This document shows positions 21,781-31,625 of a stretch of DNA of 64,000 nucleotides, one piece after another. A model generated the notes under the pieces. The model saw only the letters and a program-made list of their open reading frames with translations. It was not told the origin of the DNA and did no database searches. The number at the start of each line of letters is the position of its first letter. The stretch's first letter is position 1. A program made the position numbers and the translations under genes. This DNA comes from Plasmodiophora brassicae (lineage: Eukaryota; Endomyxa; Phytomyxea; Plasmodiophorida; Plasmodiophoridae). The stretch covers positions 1,116,001-1,180,000 of the forward strand of contig JASFAU010000012.1 of NCBI GenBank assembly GCA_039704465.1, in the 5' to 3' direction.

Positions 21781-23411
21781 TTATACCTCGACAATGTTGT
21801 TGTCGCGTTCGGCCATGTACTTGGCCTCCTTCGGCGCCCGCTTGGCGTGCTTCATCTCGAACTGCTTCCGGTTGTTGACGATGCGCGTGATCACGTCCGA
21901 CGTGGTCAGGTGCCGGTCCCGGCCGAGCGCCTGGTGTATGCCCTGGGACACGCGTCACACGCGTCACACTCGCAGAACGCACAGGGGGAGGGGTCCAATC
22001 CGCCCGCTTACCATGGCGATTGCAACGTCGAATCGGCCCTTGTCGCCCTCGCACGGCTCGTCGACGTTGCCGCCGGACGCGACGACGGCGATGTGCAGCG
22101 ATTTGATGAGGGCCTCGGTGACGGCCCAGGGGGCGCACAGGAGGACCTCGTCGACCGCCCGGCAGGACAGGACGTTCAGGACGCGTTCGTGCAGGTTCAT
22201 GATGGGCAGGTTCGACCCGTACATCTTGTTGACGGTCTGGTCGTCCAGGATGCCCACGTAGAGGAACGTGCCGAGCGCCTTGGCCTTGATCAGGGTCTCC
22301 ATGTGCCCGACGTGGAACAGGTCGAACGACCCGGCCAGGTAGACGACGCGGTCGTCCGGCGTGATCGACCTGTTGTTCGAGAACTGCGATATGCGCCGGG
22401 TCGTCGCCATGAACGAGCTGGACGGCAGCACCCGCGACGTCAGCGCCAGCTTGTGCTGGGCGCCCATCTCGCCGGACGTCGCCCGGTGCAGCCGCCCGCT
22501 GGCAATGTGGTGCTCCGTCGTCATCATCAGCAGGCGCCCGACCAGGTCCGTTGTCGACACGCCGTCCGTCCGCTTGATGATGCGGAGGCGCCCCGCCGAC
22601 ATGACCTGTGGGGCGGGACGAAACGAACGCCGCTCAGCACAACCCGCATCCGGCGACGACGACGAGAACGACCGCCGCGCGCACCTCGTCGTAGACGTTG
22701 GACCCGTCGGCCGACGTCGGCATGTCGTCGCCGTGCACGACAAAGTCGCAGTTGAGCTTGTCCTGTGGGGCCACCCGGGTGCTAAGAATGCGACGACACA
22801 CAGACAGGCGGACAGCGTGGGCGCGCGCTGACCAGCAGCTGCAGGGACGGCGTGTACGGCGTGTCGAACACGACCTCGTCGACCCATTTACAGGCGCGCA
22901 CCGCCTCCAGCCGCTCGTCGTCGTTCATGACCGGCGGCCCCTTCTGCCTCGTGATCTCCGCGTCGCTGTGGACGCCGGCAACGAGCACGTGGCCCAGCGT
23001 CTGCCGCGCAGCAACGCGCCGTCAGTCGCCGGTCAGGGGGTTCGCGCGCCCGGCACCTGACTTTGGCCTGGCGCAGGGCGTTGTAGTGCCCGCTGTGCAT
23101 GATGTCGAAGCACCCGTCGATGTAGACGCGTATGGGACGGGAGCGGATCGCCGGCGGCAGACTGGCCAGGGGCGTCGCCGGCGGCGATACCGACGCCATG
23201 GCGTCCTCGTGGAGGACGCTGCCCAGCGCCTGGACGGCCAGGGCGGCGATGACGTCCTTGGGCGCCGCTGGGTGACCTGCGCGGTGCGACACGAATCGGT
23301 CGGGTGATACGCGCACGACGCCGCGCACGCGACGACCGTACAGGAGCGGGCGTGTTCCACTGCCTCGCGGATCGCATGCTGAAGCTCGCCGGTGATCTCG
23401 TCGACGTTCAT
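21781..23411 (-). CDS. PCYT2: Ethanolamine-phosphate cytidylyltransferase
   Basis: Makes CDP-ethanolamine from CTP and phosphoethanolamine, the regulated step of the Kennedy pathway for phosphatidylethanolamine. Exons in transcription order: 23411-23342, 23276-23062, 23000-22833, 22762-22685, 22605-22012, 21942-21781 (428 aa). Two cytidylyltransferase domains: domain 1 has YIDGCFDIMHSGHYNAL (HSGH), GVHSDAEI and KRTDGVSTTDLVG; domain 2 has VYLAGSFDLFHVGH (HVGH) and YVGILDD. The C-terminal exon, HLTTSDVITRIVNNRKQFE, matches the family's end. The first exon (MNVDEITGELQHAIREAVEH) gives about 70 extra residues before domain 1; this part is not conserved, and a later start at 23199 (MASVSPP) is possible. 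Confidence 0.92.
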
Positions 23412-24046
23412 CGTGCGCGCAAGCCGCCCTCCTCGCTCTCGCGGGTGTGTCGGACGATGCGCGGGAGCCGGCCGGGCGCGGGGGATCAACGACAGCCACA
23501 ACACGAAGGGGAACCCGGCCTCGCAACTGACCGTCACAAGGTGAAGGACGTCATCGTCCCGGGCCACGCCCGACCGGGCTGCCATCGTCATAGCACAGTA
23601 CACATACAAACACGCACAGAGGCACACGCACCGGAACGTGCAACGAGTTCATGGCGCCCCCACGTGCTGACCGGCCCTGCCGAACGACGGCAGCGCGGGC
23701 GCGATTGAGCGGAAGTGGTGCCCCGGGGTCCCGGCGCCGATGGCGCATACGCCCGTCCTGATCGCGCAAGCGATACGCGGCCGTCGTCGTCCTCGACGAG
23801 AGCCACCGCGTAACTGGACGGGTGGTCCCCCCCTTCCTTTCAGCACGCTGAGTGTGTGCGTGCGAGTACGTGTGTGTGTGCGTGTTGCCAATTGACGTCC
23901 CATCCGATGCCGATGCGGTGGCTCGTGCGCCGCCCTGCCTGCACGGTTCCGTCACAGGGCGTTGCGACTCGTTCAGCAGCAGCAGGAGCAGCAGGTCCTA
24001 CGACGACGTGCACGGCGCACGCACGGGCCGAACAGAGATCCGGGCC
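23412..24046. other. Divergent intergenic/promoter region
   Basis: Between the diverging starts of PCYT2 and the SPEF1-like gene. No credible coding sequence. It contains a GT-rich run around 23852-23885. Likely a shared or back-to-back promoter region; no defined element recognised. Confidence 0.4.
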
Positions 24047-25228
24047 ATGGAGCAGGCCGCCGCCGACTTCATCAACGGGGCCGGCGTGTCGCGGCGCGTC
24101 CAGGCGGACAGGCTGGCCCGCGACCTCAGCGACGGCGTCCTGGTCGGCGAGATCCTGGGCGGGCGCGGCGCCCTCGACCTGGCGCGCCTGGACGCCAACG
24201 CCGAATCCCTGCACAGCAAGCTGAACAACTGGCAGATCCTCGCCGGTACGTAGCGCGCGCCGCCTGCCGCCCCCGCACCGACCCGCTAACCGTGCGTCGG
24301 CGGCCGCCCCCCACCGCCGGGTGCAGAGTTTCTGCCCGTGCCCACGACCGGGTTCCAGCTGCTCAGCTACGCGTCCGGCGCCGACGGTGCCGCCGCCCAG
24401 CTCGTCCTGCGGATCCGCGACTGCCGACCGCGCACCCCGGCGCCCGCCGCACCCGGTGCGTTGGCAGCGCCGCGCACGCCGGAGCGCGTCGCACCCGGTG
24501 CGTTGGCAGCGCCGCGCACGCCGGAACCCGCCGCCGCACCCGGTGCGTTGATGACGCCGCGCACGCCGGAGCCCGGCAGGCGCGGCCCGCAGCAGCAGCA
24601 GCAGCAGCAGCAGCACCGTCGGCCGGTGCCAGCAGGTGCGGCGCCTGCCGTGCCGGGGCCAGGACAGGCGCCGATCGGCGAGGCCGTCGCCGTCTGCGAA
24701 TCCGCGATCGCCTTCCTGGACGAGACGGCGTCCCGGATGCGGGACCTACTCGGTGCGTTCCGCGCCGTTCAACGCGCGGGCGCCGTTGACGTCGTCCGCG
24801 CGGCGACGCTGTTGCCACCGACGCCCGCCGTTGAATCGCCCCCGTCGACGTACCGGTCGCTCCTCAGCGCGTCCGAGGTCACCCCCGTTGTCGGCGACGA
24901 CGACGACGTCGGTGCTGTCGTGCCGCGCCGGCGGCACCAGCGGCCACGATCCGCGGACACCCGGCGGGACGGTGCGAAGGCGAAGAAGACGACGACGACG
25001 AAGAAGGCGGCGCAGAAGAAGCCGCCGGGTGCGCCGCCGTCGGCCGGGCGCCGGGCACAGCCGGGCACCCGGGCGAAGGGCGCGACGACGGCGAGGGCGA
25101 AGAAGACAGCGGCGGCCGTGGCGCCGGGTGCGCCCCCGCCGACGAACGCGCAGCGCATCCAGTCGCTGATGGCGCGCTTCAACGCCCTGCTGGAGTCGCA
25201 CCCGGCGCTGCCGGACGCCGACCTGTGA
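24047..25228 (+). CDS. SPEF1/CLAMP-like CH-domain protein with low-complexity tail
   Basis: Exons 24047-24245 and 24327-25228 (366 aa). The first about 105 residues resemble the CH domain of SPEF1/CLAMP proteins (flagellar central pair, microtubule binding): LSDGVLVGEILGG, then SLHSKLNNWQIL, with the exon junction giving ILAEFLPVP. The linker between the NW motif and the last CH helix is shorter than in animal SPEF1. The rest is disordered: three copies of an APGALAAPRTPE-type repeat (about 139-180), eight consecutive Gln, a possible coiled segment (EAVAVCESAIAFLDETASRM), a K/T/A-rich basic stretch, and the end NAQRIQSLMARFNALLESHP. Start chosen at the ATG just before the CH domain. Family assignment is moderate; a CAMSAP-like CH is the alternative. 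Confidence 0.6.
24449..24570 (+). repeat. Coding tandem repeat (three about 42-45 bp units)
   Basis: Units start near 24449, 24491 and 24536 and share gcacccggtgcgttg; they encode APGALAAPRTPE-like peptides within the SPEF1-like protein. The reverse strand is open across them as well, so antisense frames here are shadows. Confidence 0.85.
24590..24613 (+). repeat. (CAG)8 encoding polyglutamine
   Basis: Eight uninterrupted CAG codons in frame in the SPEF1-like gene, giving Q8. Likely length-polymorphic. Confidence 0.95.
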
Positions 25229-25248
25229 CCAGGCAGCGGCAGCGGCAG

Positions 25249-25266
25249 CACACACACACACACACA
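25249..25266. repeat. (CA)9 microsatellite
   Basis: Dinucleotide run in the 51-bp gap between the convergent stops of the SPEF1-like gene and the lipase. Confidence 0.95.
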
Positions 25267-25279
25267 GTACAGGCGAGGT

Positions 25280-26593
25280 TCACGACGACGACAGGCGTCG
25301 GATGTATGGCGACGGGGCCCGGGTCGCGTCGTGCCCTCCCGACAGGAAGTCGGCGGCGAACGCGCTGGCCGCCTGCAGGATCGGTCGGGTCGCCGGGTCG
25401 GCGCCGCGCAGCGCCAGGCGCGCCAGGAACGGCGAGTACAGGTACACGTCGCTGAACGACACGTGGTCGGCCTGGTCGATGAGCCAGACGCCGCCCGACG
25501 CCGACCCGCACGCCTGCAGGAACGCGGGGAACGTCGCCGACTCGCGCCAGGCCCGCGAGATGCAATGCGCGACGGGCAGGTCGCGAAGGCGCGCCGACGA
25601 CAGCGTCTCGGGCGGCACCGGCATCATCCACATGTCGTAGGCGACGACGGCCCGGAAGCGCGGGTCGTCGGCGGCGGCGGCAACGGCCGTGGCGCCGCCG
25701 AACGAGTGCCCGACGACAAAGACGCGGGCCGGGTCGACCGGGATGGACGGCGGGCCCACGTCGAGGAACGCGCTCACCGCCCTGGACAGCTCGGCGACGC
25801 GGTGCTCGAGTTGCACGCGTCGCTGCCCGTCGTCGTCGACGGGCACGTACAGGACCGTGTCGTCCGAGTCGGCGCGGCGGAACGCGGCCGCGCTGCCGTC
25901 GCCGTGGTTGACGGCCAGGACGACGAAGCCGCGCGACGCCCAGTCCTCGAGCAGCGCCGAGTACATCTCGAACGTGCCGCCCAGGCCTGACCTCACGAGG
26001 GGCGTCAGCAATCATCGGTTCGGTGGCGTGCCCCGCCCGCCCTACGCACCGTGGGAGAAGACCATCAGCGGGTGCGACGCCTGGTCGTCGGCGACGGGCG
26101 CATGGCGGTAGGCGCGCAGGCGGAACGACGGCAGGTGGGCGAACAGGAACGCGGGCATGCCGGCGTACTTGGCGATGCCCGCCGGCGTGTGCCGGTGCCA
26201 CTCGAGGTACGGGACGAGGTCCGCGCCCGACGACGACGACGCACGCGTCGTCGGGTACAGGATGCGACAGTCGATGCCGCGCAGGCGCTCGGTGCGGCAC
26301 CCGACGAGGTACGGGCCGGACAGGTCGGGGAAGACGGCGATCGGGTGCAGCAGCGCGAACAGGACGGCGACGACGAGGAACGCGACGCGGACGCCGGGCA
26401 TGGCGACGATGACGCCGAGGCGGGCCAGGGCGCCGACCGCCAGCGACGTATACAGGGCCGTCAGCGAGACCCGCCACCGATGCAGGGACAGGAGGACGAT
26501 GGCGACGCCCGACGTGACCCAGGCGAGGTCCTCGACCAGGTCGAGGAACGCCGACAGCAGCAGGCCCGCCTCGATCCAGTGCAGCTGCGCCAT
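25280..26593 (-). CDS. Membrane-anchored PAF-acetylhydrolase-like lipase
   Basis: Exons 26593-26050 and 25986-25280 (416 aa). Alpha/beta hydrolase of the group II PAF-acetylhydrolase type, which removes short or oxidised acyl groups from phospholipids. The splice junction forms SHGLGGTFEMYS, the oxyanion-hole region. Nucleophile elbow GHSFGGAT (Ser), acid in VAYDMWMMP (Asp) and base in DQADHVSFSD (His) are all present. The N-terminal about 95 residues hold three to four hydrophobic segments (e.g. VAIVLLSL, VAFLVVAVLFALLHPIAVF), which is unlike the secreted animal enzyme. Start chosen at MAQLHWIEAG; an ATG 27 codons upstream is possible. Convergent with the SPEF1-like gene. Confidence 0.85.
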
Positions 26594-27099
26594 GATGCCG
26601 CACGCCGCCTGACGATGTGCGCGGCGGGGGGCGGCCGGCGCGCAATCTGTATTGGGGCGGCTCGCGTTCACCACCGACCCAAAATGTGCGACGACTACTC
26701 ACTGCCGCCAAAGGGGACGGCCGACGGCCGGCGGTGGTGCCGTGCCAAGGAGACTTCCACGGCGAGGGACGGCAGTGCACTGCATGGGCGGGTGAGACAG
26801 ACATCCGATGCGGGACGCGTCGTCGCGGGCGGTGACAGGTGGTCAGACAACCCCGCGCAGTCCCATTGCGCTGCAGGACCGCAATTCCTACACAAGGGCC
26901 CGAGCCGCGACGCTGCACCTGCTGCGGCCAACGGTGCCGCGCCCGAGGCCGTATCGCGGAGACAGGTGACAGTTGGTATATTGTTTATCAGGGCCCGCAC
27001 CTGGCGCGGTGCTATCGATCCGGCCAGGCGCACACACTACGTATATACACATAATAGGGAAGACGGGAACCCACGACACAGGCGTCGTCGTCGCCTGGG
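26594..27099. other. Intergenic region between the lipase promoter and the HHK4 stop
   Basis: About 500 bp with no supported gene. It holds the upstream region of the lipase and the 3' flank of HHK4. Confidence 0.4.
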
Positions 27100-28938
27100 T
27101 CATAACCATTTCTCCAGCGTGGACGCGAGCTCGGTCAGCGTGAACGGTTTCGTCAGCACATCGTTCATGCCGGCCCGGAGGCACATCTCGCGGTCGCGGT
27201 GCATGGCGCTGGCCGTCATGGCGATGATCGGGACTGCGACGCAGCCAGGCGATCGCGATTCGATGTCGCGCAGGGCCATGGTGGCGCCGTTGCCATCGAG
27301 CTCGGGCATCTGCCCGTCCATCAGGATGAGGTCCACCGGGCCCGATGCCTCGAACTTGGACAGGGCGTCCTGCCCGTTGACCGCCACGAGCACGTTCCGG
27401 TAGCCGAGCTTGGACAGCTGCCTGCACACCAGCTGTCGAATCATCGAGTTGTCGTCGACCACGAGGATGACCTTCTCCGCGGCCTTGCCGGCGCCGGACC
27501 CGGCGACCTGGTCGACGGCACCTGCTACTGCGACGCCGCCGGCATCGCCGGCCCGGTCGACGACGCCGAACGGGATGTCGACCCAGAAGACGGATCCCTG
27601 GCCGGCGACGCTCTGGACGCCGACCTGCCCGCCCATCAGCTCCGCTAGCGTCCTGACGATGTGCAGGCCGAGGCCCGTGCCGCCGTACTTCCTCGTGTCC
27701 GACGAGTCCACCTGCGAGAACGGCTCGAACAGTCGCGTCAGGAGCGAGTCGGCGATGCCGATCCCGGTGTCGGTGATTTTGAATCGTATGCGGACGACGT
27801 CGTCGTCGTCGCCGTCGTCGTCCCGGTCCTGTTCGTCGGCCCGATCGACGCTCAGGGTCACGCCGCCGGCATCGGTGAACTTGATGGCGTTGCTGAGCAG
27901 GTTCGTCAGAATCTGGCGCAGGCGGCTCGGGTCGCCTCGCACCAGGGCAGGAACGCGATCGCCGACAGCGACGCGCAGATGGAGGGATTTGAGGTTCGCC
28001 GGCCCTTGCAGCAGGCGCTCACAATTCCGGACCACGTTGCGCACCTGGAACGGGATGTGCTCCAGGACGACCTTGCCCGCCTCCAGCTTGGACATGTCGA
28101 GGATGTCGTTGACCAGGGCGAGCAGGACGCGCGCTGAATCACCGATCAGGCCAAGCAGGTCGTTCTGGTCGCCGGACAGGGGCGTCGCGGCGAGCAGGTC
28201 GGTGAAGCCGAGGATGCCAGTCAGCGGCGTGCGCAGCTCGTGGCTGATGGTCGCGACGAACGCCGACTTGACGTTGGACGCCTCGATGGCCTTGTCGCGC
28301 GCCTCGGCCAGCTCCATGTTCATCCTCTCCAGCTCCTGTGCCTGCCGCTGGACCTGCTCGGCGCGCTGCACCACCTCCCACTCCATGCGGCGGACCGTCT
28401 CCTCGGCTCCGACCCGTCGCTGCCGCTCCACCTCGAGGTAGACCTCACGGTCGCGGGCGGCGACCAGCTCGGTGACGTCTTCGACGCGATGGATGATGTA
28501 CTTGAGGTCGCCGGTGTCCGAGTCCAGGACGGGGGAGTTCACCGGGCTCCAATACCTGAGCTGGAACCCGCCGCCGGGCTTCCGGACTGGATATCTCTGC
28601 ACGGCCATCGCATGCGCCGTGCGATGCTTCAGGACGTACGCCAGCGACGAGCGCAGGTTGGCAACGCCCGTGGCAGACGGGTCACTGGGGTTGTCGGGGA
28701 ACACGTCGAACAGGTACCGCCCCGCGATGTCTTCCCGGCGCGTCATCGTGGCCTCCAGGTAGGCACCGCTGCTCGCCACGATGTGCAGGTTGGGGTCGAG
28801 GACGAGGCACAGGGCGGGGAGCGCCTCGAACACGAGCCGAAAATCGACGGGCGCAGGCACCGCGCCCCGTCCCGCATGATCGGTGTCTGAGGCGGGCGCT
28901 GGTTGACGATCGGGACGTTGTCGTGACCAGAAACGCAT
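27100..28938 (-). CDS. PAS hybrid histidine kinase (HHK4), intact
   Basis: Single-exon kinase, 612 aa from the start MRFWSRQ (matching HHK3); an in-frame ATG at 29001 (MADPSGSP) is an alternative. PAS domain (about 35-170: CLVLDPNLHIVASSGAYLE, YWSPVNSPVLDSDTGDLKY), coiled coil, H box SHELRTPLTG, HATPase N box LRQILTNLLSNAIKF with an Asp-rich insert (DRDDDGDDDD) just before the G1 box DTGIGI, G2 YGGTGLGLHIV, and a receiver with acceptor Asp in LMDGQMPELDGNG and Lys in TKPF. No membrane segment. Same strand and same plan as HHK5, which lies 452 bp upstream; a tandem duplicate. Expected to feed an HPt/response-regulator relay elsewhere. Confidence 0.93.
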   Translation of the reverse strand: MRFWSRQRPDRQPAPASDTDHAGRGAVPAPVDFRLVFEALPALCLVLDPNLHIVASSGAYLEATMTRREDIAGRYLFDVFPDNPSDPSATGVANLRSSLAYVLKHRTAHAMAVQRYPVRKPGGGFQLRYWSPVNSPVLDSDTGDLKYIIHRVEDVTELVAARDREVYLEVERQRRVGAEETVRRMEWEVVQRAEQVQRQAQELERMNMELAEARDKAIEASNVKSAFVATISHELRTPLTGILGFTDLLAATPLSGDQNDLLGLIGDSARVLLALVNDILDMSKLEAGKVVLEHIPFQVRNVVRNCERLLQGPANLKSLHLRVAVGDRVPALVRGDPSRLRQILTNLLSNAIKFTDAGGVTLSVDRADEQDRDDDGDDDDVVRIRFKITDTGIGIADSLLTRLFEPFSQVDSSDTRKYGGTGLGLHIVRTLAELMGGQVGVQSVAGQGSVFWVDIPFGVVDRAGDAGGVAVAGAVDQVAGSGAGKAAEKVILVVDDNSMIRQLVCRQLSKLGYRNVLVAVNGQDALSKFEASGPVDLILMDGQMPELDGNGATMALRDIESRSPGCVAVPIIAMTASAMHRDREMCLRAGMNDVLTKPFTLTELASTLEKWL

Positions 28939-29390
28939 CGGTCGCTGCGCCCCCGATCGCTCCAAAATACGATGGTGCGGGGAACCCGACGGATCGGCCA
29001 TTGCCAGACTGCGCACAACCGCCCCGGGACACGACTGTTCTTCTGCCGCCGGGGCCGCAGACTGATTATTGGCGCTGCGGACTGCGGTGCGTGCAGGCAC
29101 GGGCCAAGCGGCCCGGGAGATGGTGCAGGCCCCGCCGACCTGTCGCTGGCGCCCACGTACGTGGCCCCTCGCCTGGTGCCCCCGTGCGGAACACGTCATA
29201 CGGGTACGTTGAACGACTGCCTGCTGGTGTCGACGCCGTCGTCCTGAGCGTGGACCTATGCGCGAACAGGTTAATGGCGGGCTCGAAAGGCGACAGTTCT
29301 GTAGTTGTACTTAATGACAATTTCGCGTTGTATAGAAAGACCAATGGTAATTATTGCTTGGTAGCCGTCTGCCGGTGCTGATACGAAGTG
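28939..29390. other. Intergenic region between tandem kinases HHK4 and HHK5
   Basis: About 450 bp containing the HHK4 promoter and the HHK5 3' flank; no gene seen. Confidence 0.4.
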
Positions 29391-31181
29391 TCACAGCCAT
29401 TTCTGGAGCATGGCGGCGAGGTCGGCCACAGTGAACGGTTTCGTCAGCATATCGTTCATACCAGCCTGGAGGCACATTTCGCGATCACGGTGCATGGCGC
29501 TGGCCGTCATGGCGATAATGGGAACAGGCGGGTTGCCGGATCGGGATTCGATGTTGCGCATGGCCCTGGTGGCGCCACATCCATCGAGATCCGGCATCTG
29601 GCAGTCCATCAGGATGAGGTCCACCGGGCCAGACGCGTCGAACTGCAACAATGCTTCCTGGCCGTCGCACGCGATAAGAACGTGTTCGTAGCCGAGGTTG
29701 GACAACTGCCTGGACACCAACCGACGAATGACCGCGTTGTCGTCAACGACGAGTATGACCTTCTCGGTATTAATCACGCTTCCTAACTCCGAGCACCATC
29801 TGGGATCGAGAACGTCGTCTGTCACTGTCGCATCAGACGTGCTGTCTACGACGCCGAATGGTAGCACGACCCAGAAGACGGACCCCTGTCCGATCACGCT
29901 TTGCACGCCAATCTGCCCGCCCATCAGGTCGACCAGCGTCCGCACGATGTTGAGCCCAAGGCCAGTGCCACCGTATCGCCTCGTATCCGACGAGTCAAAC
30001 TGGGAGAACGGTTCGCACAGACGCGCCAGGTGCGATTCGATAATGCCGATTCCGGTATCAACGATTTCGAACCGGACCCGGACAATAGTTTCGTCCCGGC
30101 CCTGCTCGTCGTTGCGACCGACGTTCACGGTCACGCCACCAGTGTCCGTGAACTTGATGGCGTTACTGATCAAGTTCAGCAGGATCTGCCGGAGGCGGTA
30201 CGGGTCACCCCGCACCAGCTCCGGCACGTCGTCGTCGATGGTGACACTGAGCTGGAGCGATTTCATCTGCGCCTGCCCTTCGAACAGACGCTGGGAATTA
30301 CGGACCACATCGGCGACGTGGAACGGGACCTGCTCGAGGACGACGTTGCCGGCTTCTAGCTTTGATATGTCGAGAATATCGTTGACTAAGGAAAGGAGAA
30401 CGCGCGCTGAATCGCCGATGAGGTTGACGAGGTCGGTCTGGTCGTCCGAGAGGGGCGTCGCCATGAGCAGGTCAGTGAAGCCGATGATGCCTGTCAGCGG
30501 CGTGCGCAACTCGTGGCTGACCATCGCGACGAACGCCGACTTGACGTTGGATGCCTGGATGGCCTTGTCGCGCGCCACGGCCAGTTGTGCGTTCATCTCC
30601 GACAGTTCGCGCGCCTGCTGCTGGACCTGCTCGGCCCGTTGCAAGACCTCCCACTCCATGCGCCGAACCGTCTCCTCAGCGCCGAACCGTCGTTGCCGTT
30701 CCTTTTCCAAGTTCGTCCCGCGATCGCGGGCGAGCAGGAGCTCGGTGACGTCCTCGACGCGATGGATAATGTAGACCAGGTCGCCCGTGGTCGGGTCCAG
30801 GACCGGGCAGCTGAGCGGGCTCCAGTACCGCGTTTCGAATTCACCGCCTGGTTTCCTGACATCGTACTGATGGGCGGCCAGGACATGCGGCGCGCGATGC
30901 TTCACGACGTATTGCAGCGATGAACGCAGGTTATGGAGAGAGCCGCTGGTGGTCGGATCATCCGGGTTTTCAGGAAACACATCGAATATGCCTCGCCCCG
31001 CAATATCGTCCCTTCGCGTCATCGTCGCCTCAAGGTAGGCATCGGTCGCAGCAACGATGCGCAGCTCGGTATTTAGGACGATGCATAAGGCCGGGAGTGT
31101 CTCGAAAATGAGACGATAATCGACCGGGGGCGCCGTCTGGTCTGCTGACCCGACTCGAGGACGGTCCGGCCCGGACGACAT
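29391..31181 (-). CDS. PAS hybrid histidine kinase (HHK5), intact
   Basis: Single-exon kinase, 596 aa from MSSGPDRPR; the frame is open to 31310, but those upstream residues are not shared with the sister genes. PAS (about 20-155: IVLNTELRIVAATDAYLE, YWSPLSCPVLDPTTGDLVY), coiled coil, H box VSHELRTPLTG, HATPase with LRQILLNLISNAIKF, DTGIGI and YGGTGLGLNIV, then a receiver with acceptor Asp in LMDCQMPDLDGCG. All catalytic residues are intact. It diverges from the MoxR-like gene across a CCAAT-rich region. Confidence 0.93.
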   Translation of the reverse strand: MSSGPDRPRVGSADQTAPPVDYRLIFETLPALCIVLNTELRIVAATDAYLEATMTRRDDIAGRGIFDVFPENPDDPTTSGSLHNLRSSLQYVVKHRAPHVLAAHQYDVRKPGGEFETRYWSPLSCPVLDPTTGDLVYIIHRVEDVTELLLARDRGTNLEKERQRRFGAEETVRRMEWEVLQRAEQVQQQARELSEMNAQLAVARDKAIQASNVKSAFVAMVSHELRTPLTGIIGFTDLLMATPLSDDQTDLVNLIGDSARVLLSLVNDILDISKLEAGNVVLEQVPFHVADVVRNSQRLFEGQAQMKSLQLSVTIDDDVPELVRGDPYRLRQILLNLISNAIKFTDTGGVTVNVGRNDEQGRDETIVRVRFEIVDTGIGIIESHLARLCEPFSQFDSSDTRRYGGTGLGLNIVRTLVDLMGGQIGVQSVIGQGSVFWVVLPFGVVDSTSDATVTDDVLDPRWCSELGSVINTEKVILVVDDNAVIRRLVSRQLSNLGYEHVLIACDGQEALLQFDASGPVDLILMDCQMPDLDGCGATRAMRNIESRSGNPPVPIIAMTASAMHRDREMCLQAGMNDMLTKPFTVADLAAMLQKWL

Positions 31182-31625
31182 AGCACAACGGTGGGGATAC
31201 GCGCCAGAACTGCTGCTCGTCGGTCGTCGATTCTTACGTACGGACCGGTGCAGCAGGTTATCATTTCGGACCGTTGGTCCGGCCCAGATGTGAGGTGGCC
31301 ATTGCCCCACTGGTCACTGGCCATTGCGAGTTGCGCCAGAAATAGCCCCGCACGTGTAACCTGCGTCCTATCTACTGGGCCTATGGGCTATGGACATACC
31401 TAGGCCGGCCCACATGCGAGCAGAAGCCAATTAGCCAATGGCGTCAGACACCAAGGCCCACTTCAGGGTTGCCACGTATCGCCACTTTACGTCAAACTGG
31501 ACGGCCAACGGGAAAACAGCACTGGCCATTGCCCATTGGCCGTCCACTCGCGTATATACGCATCCGCCCATCAGCTACGGGTAGTTATTACGCTCACAAG
31601 TTAGATACCCGATGCAGCAGGTGAC
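31182..31625. promoter_or_regulatory. Bidirectional promoter region rich in CCAAT-type motifs
   Basis: Between the diverging starts of HHK5 and the MoxR-like gene. It contains repeated ccattg/ccaat words on both strands (e.g. 31298-31330, 31428-31441, 31524-31540) and an 11-bp perfect inverted repeat, tggacggccaa (31498-31508) and ttggccgtcca (31536-31546). CCAAT boxes bind NF-Y/HAP factors in many eukaryotes; function here is inferred. Confidence 0.4.

Noticed and set aside
20692..22755. 687-codon plus frame crossing POLE and PCYT2
   Set aside because: Only 20692-21384 is a real POLE exon; the rest reads through an intron and then antisense to PCYT2.
23852..23885. GT-rich run as a CRISPR or regulatory array
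   Set aside because: Simple-sequence microsatellite; no spacer structure. No CRISPR array, rRNA or convincing tRNA was found anywhere in the window.
24363..24818. Arg-rich minus frame with repeats
   Set aside because: Antisense of the coding tandem repeat in the SPEF1-like gene.
27410..28441. 343-codon plus frame (and a 358-codon one at 29698-30774)
   Set aside because: Both are antisense to intact hybrid kinases HHK4 and HHK5; Ser/Arg-rich shadow composition.
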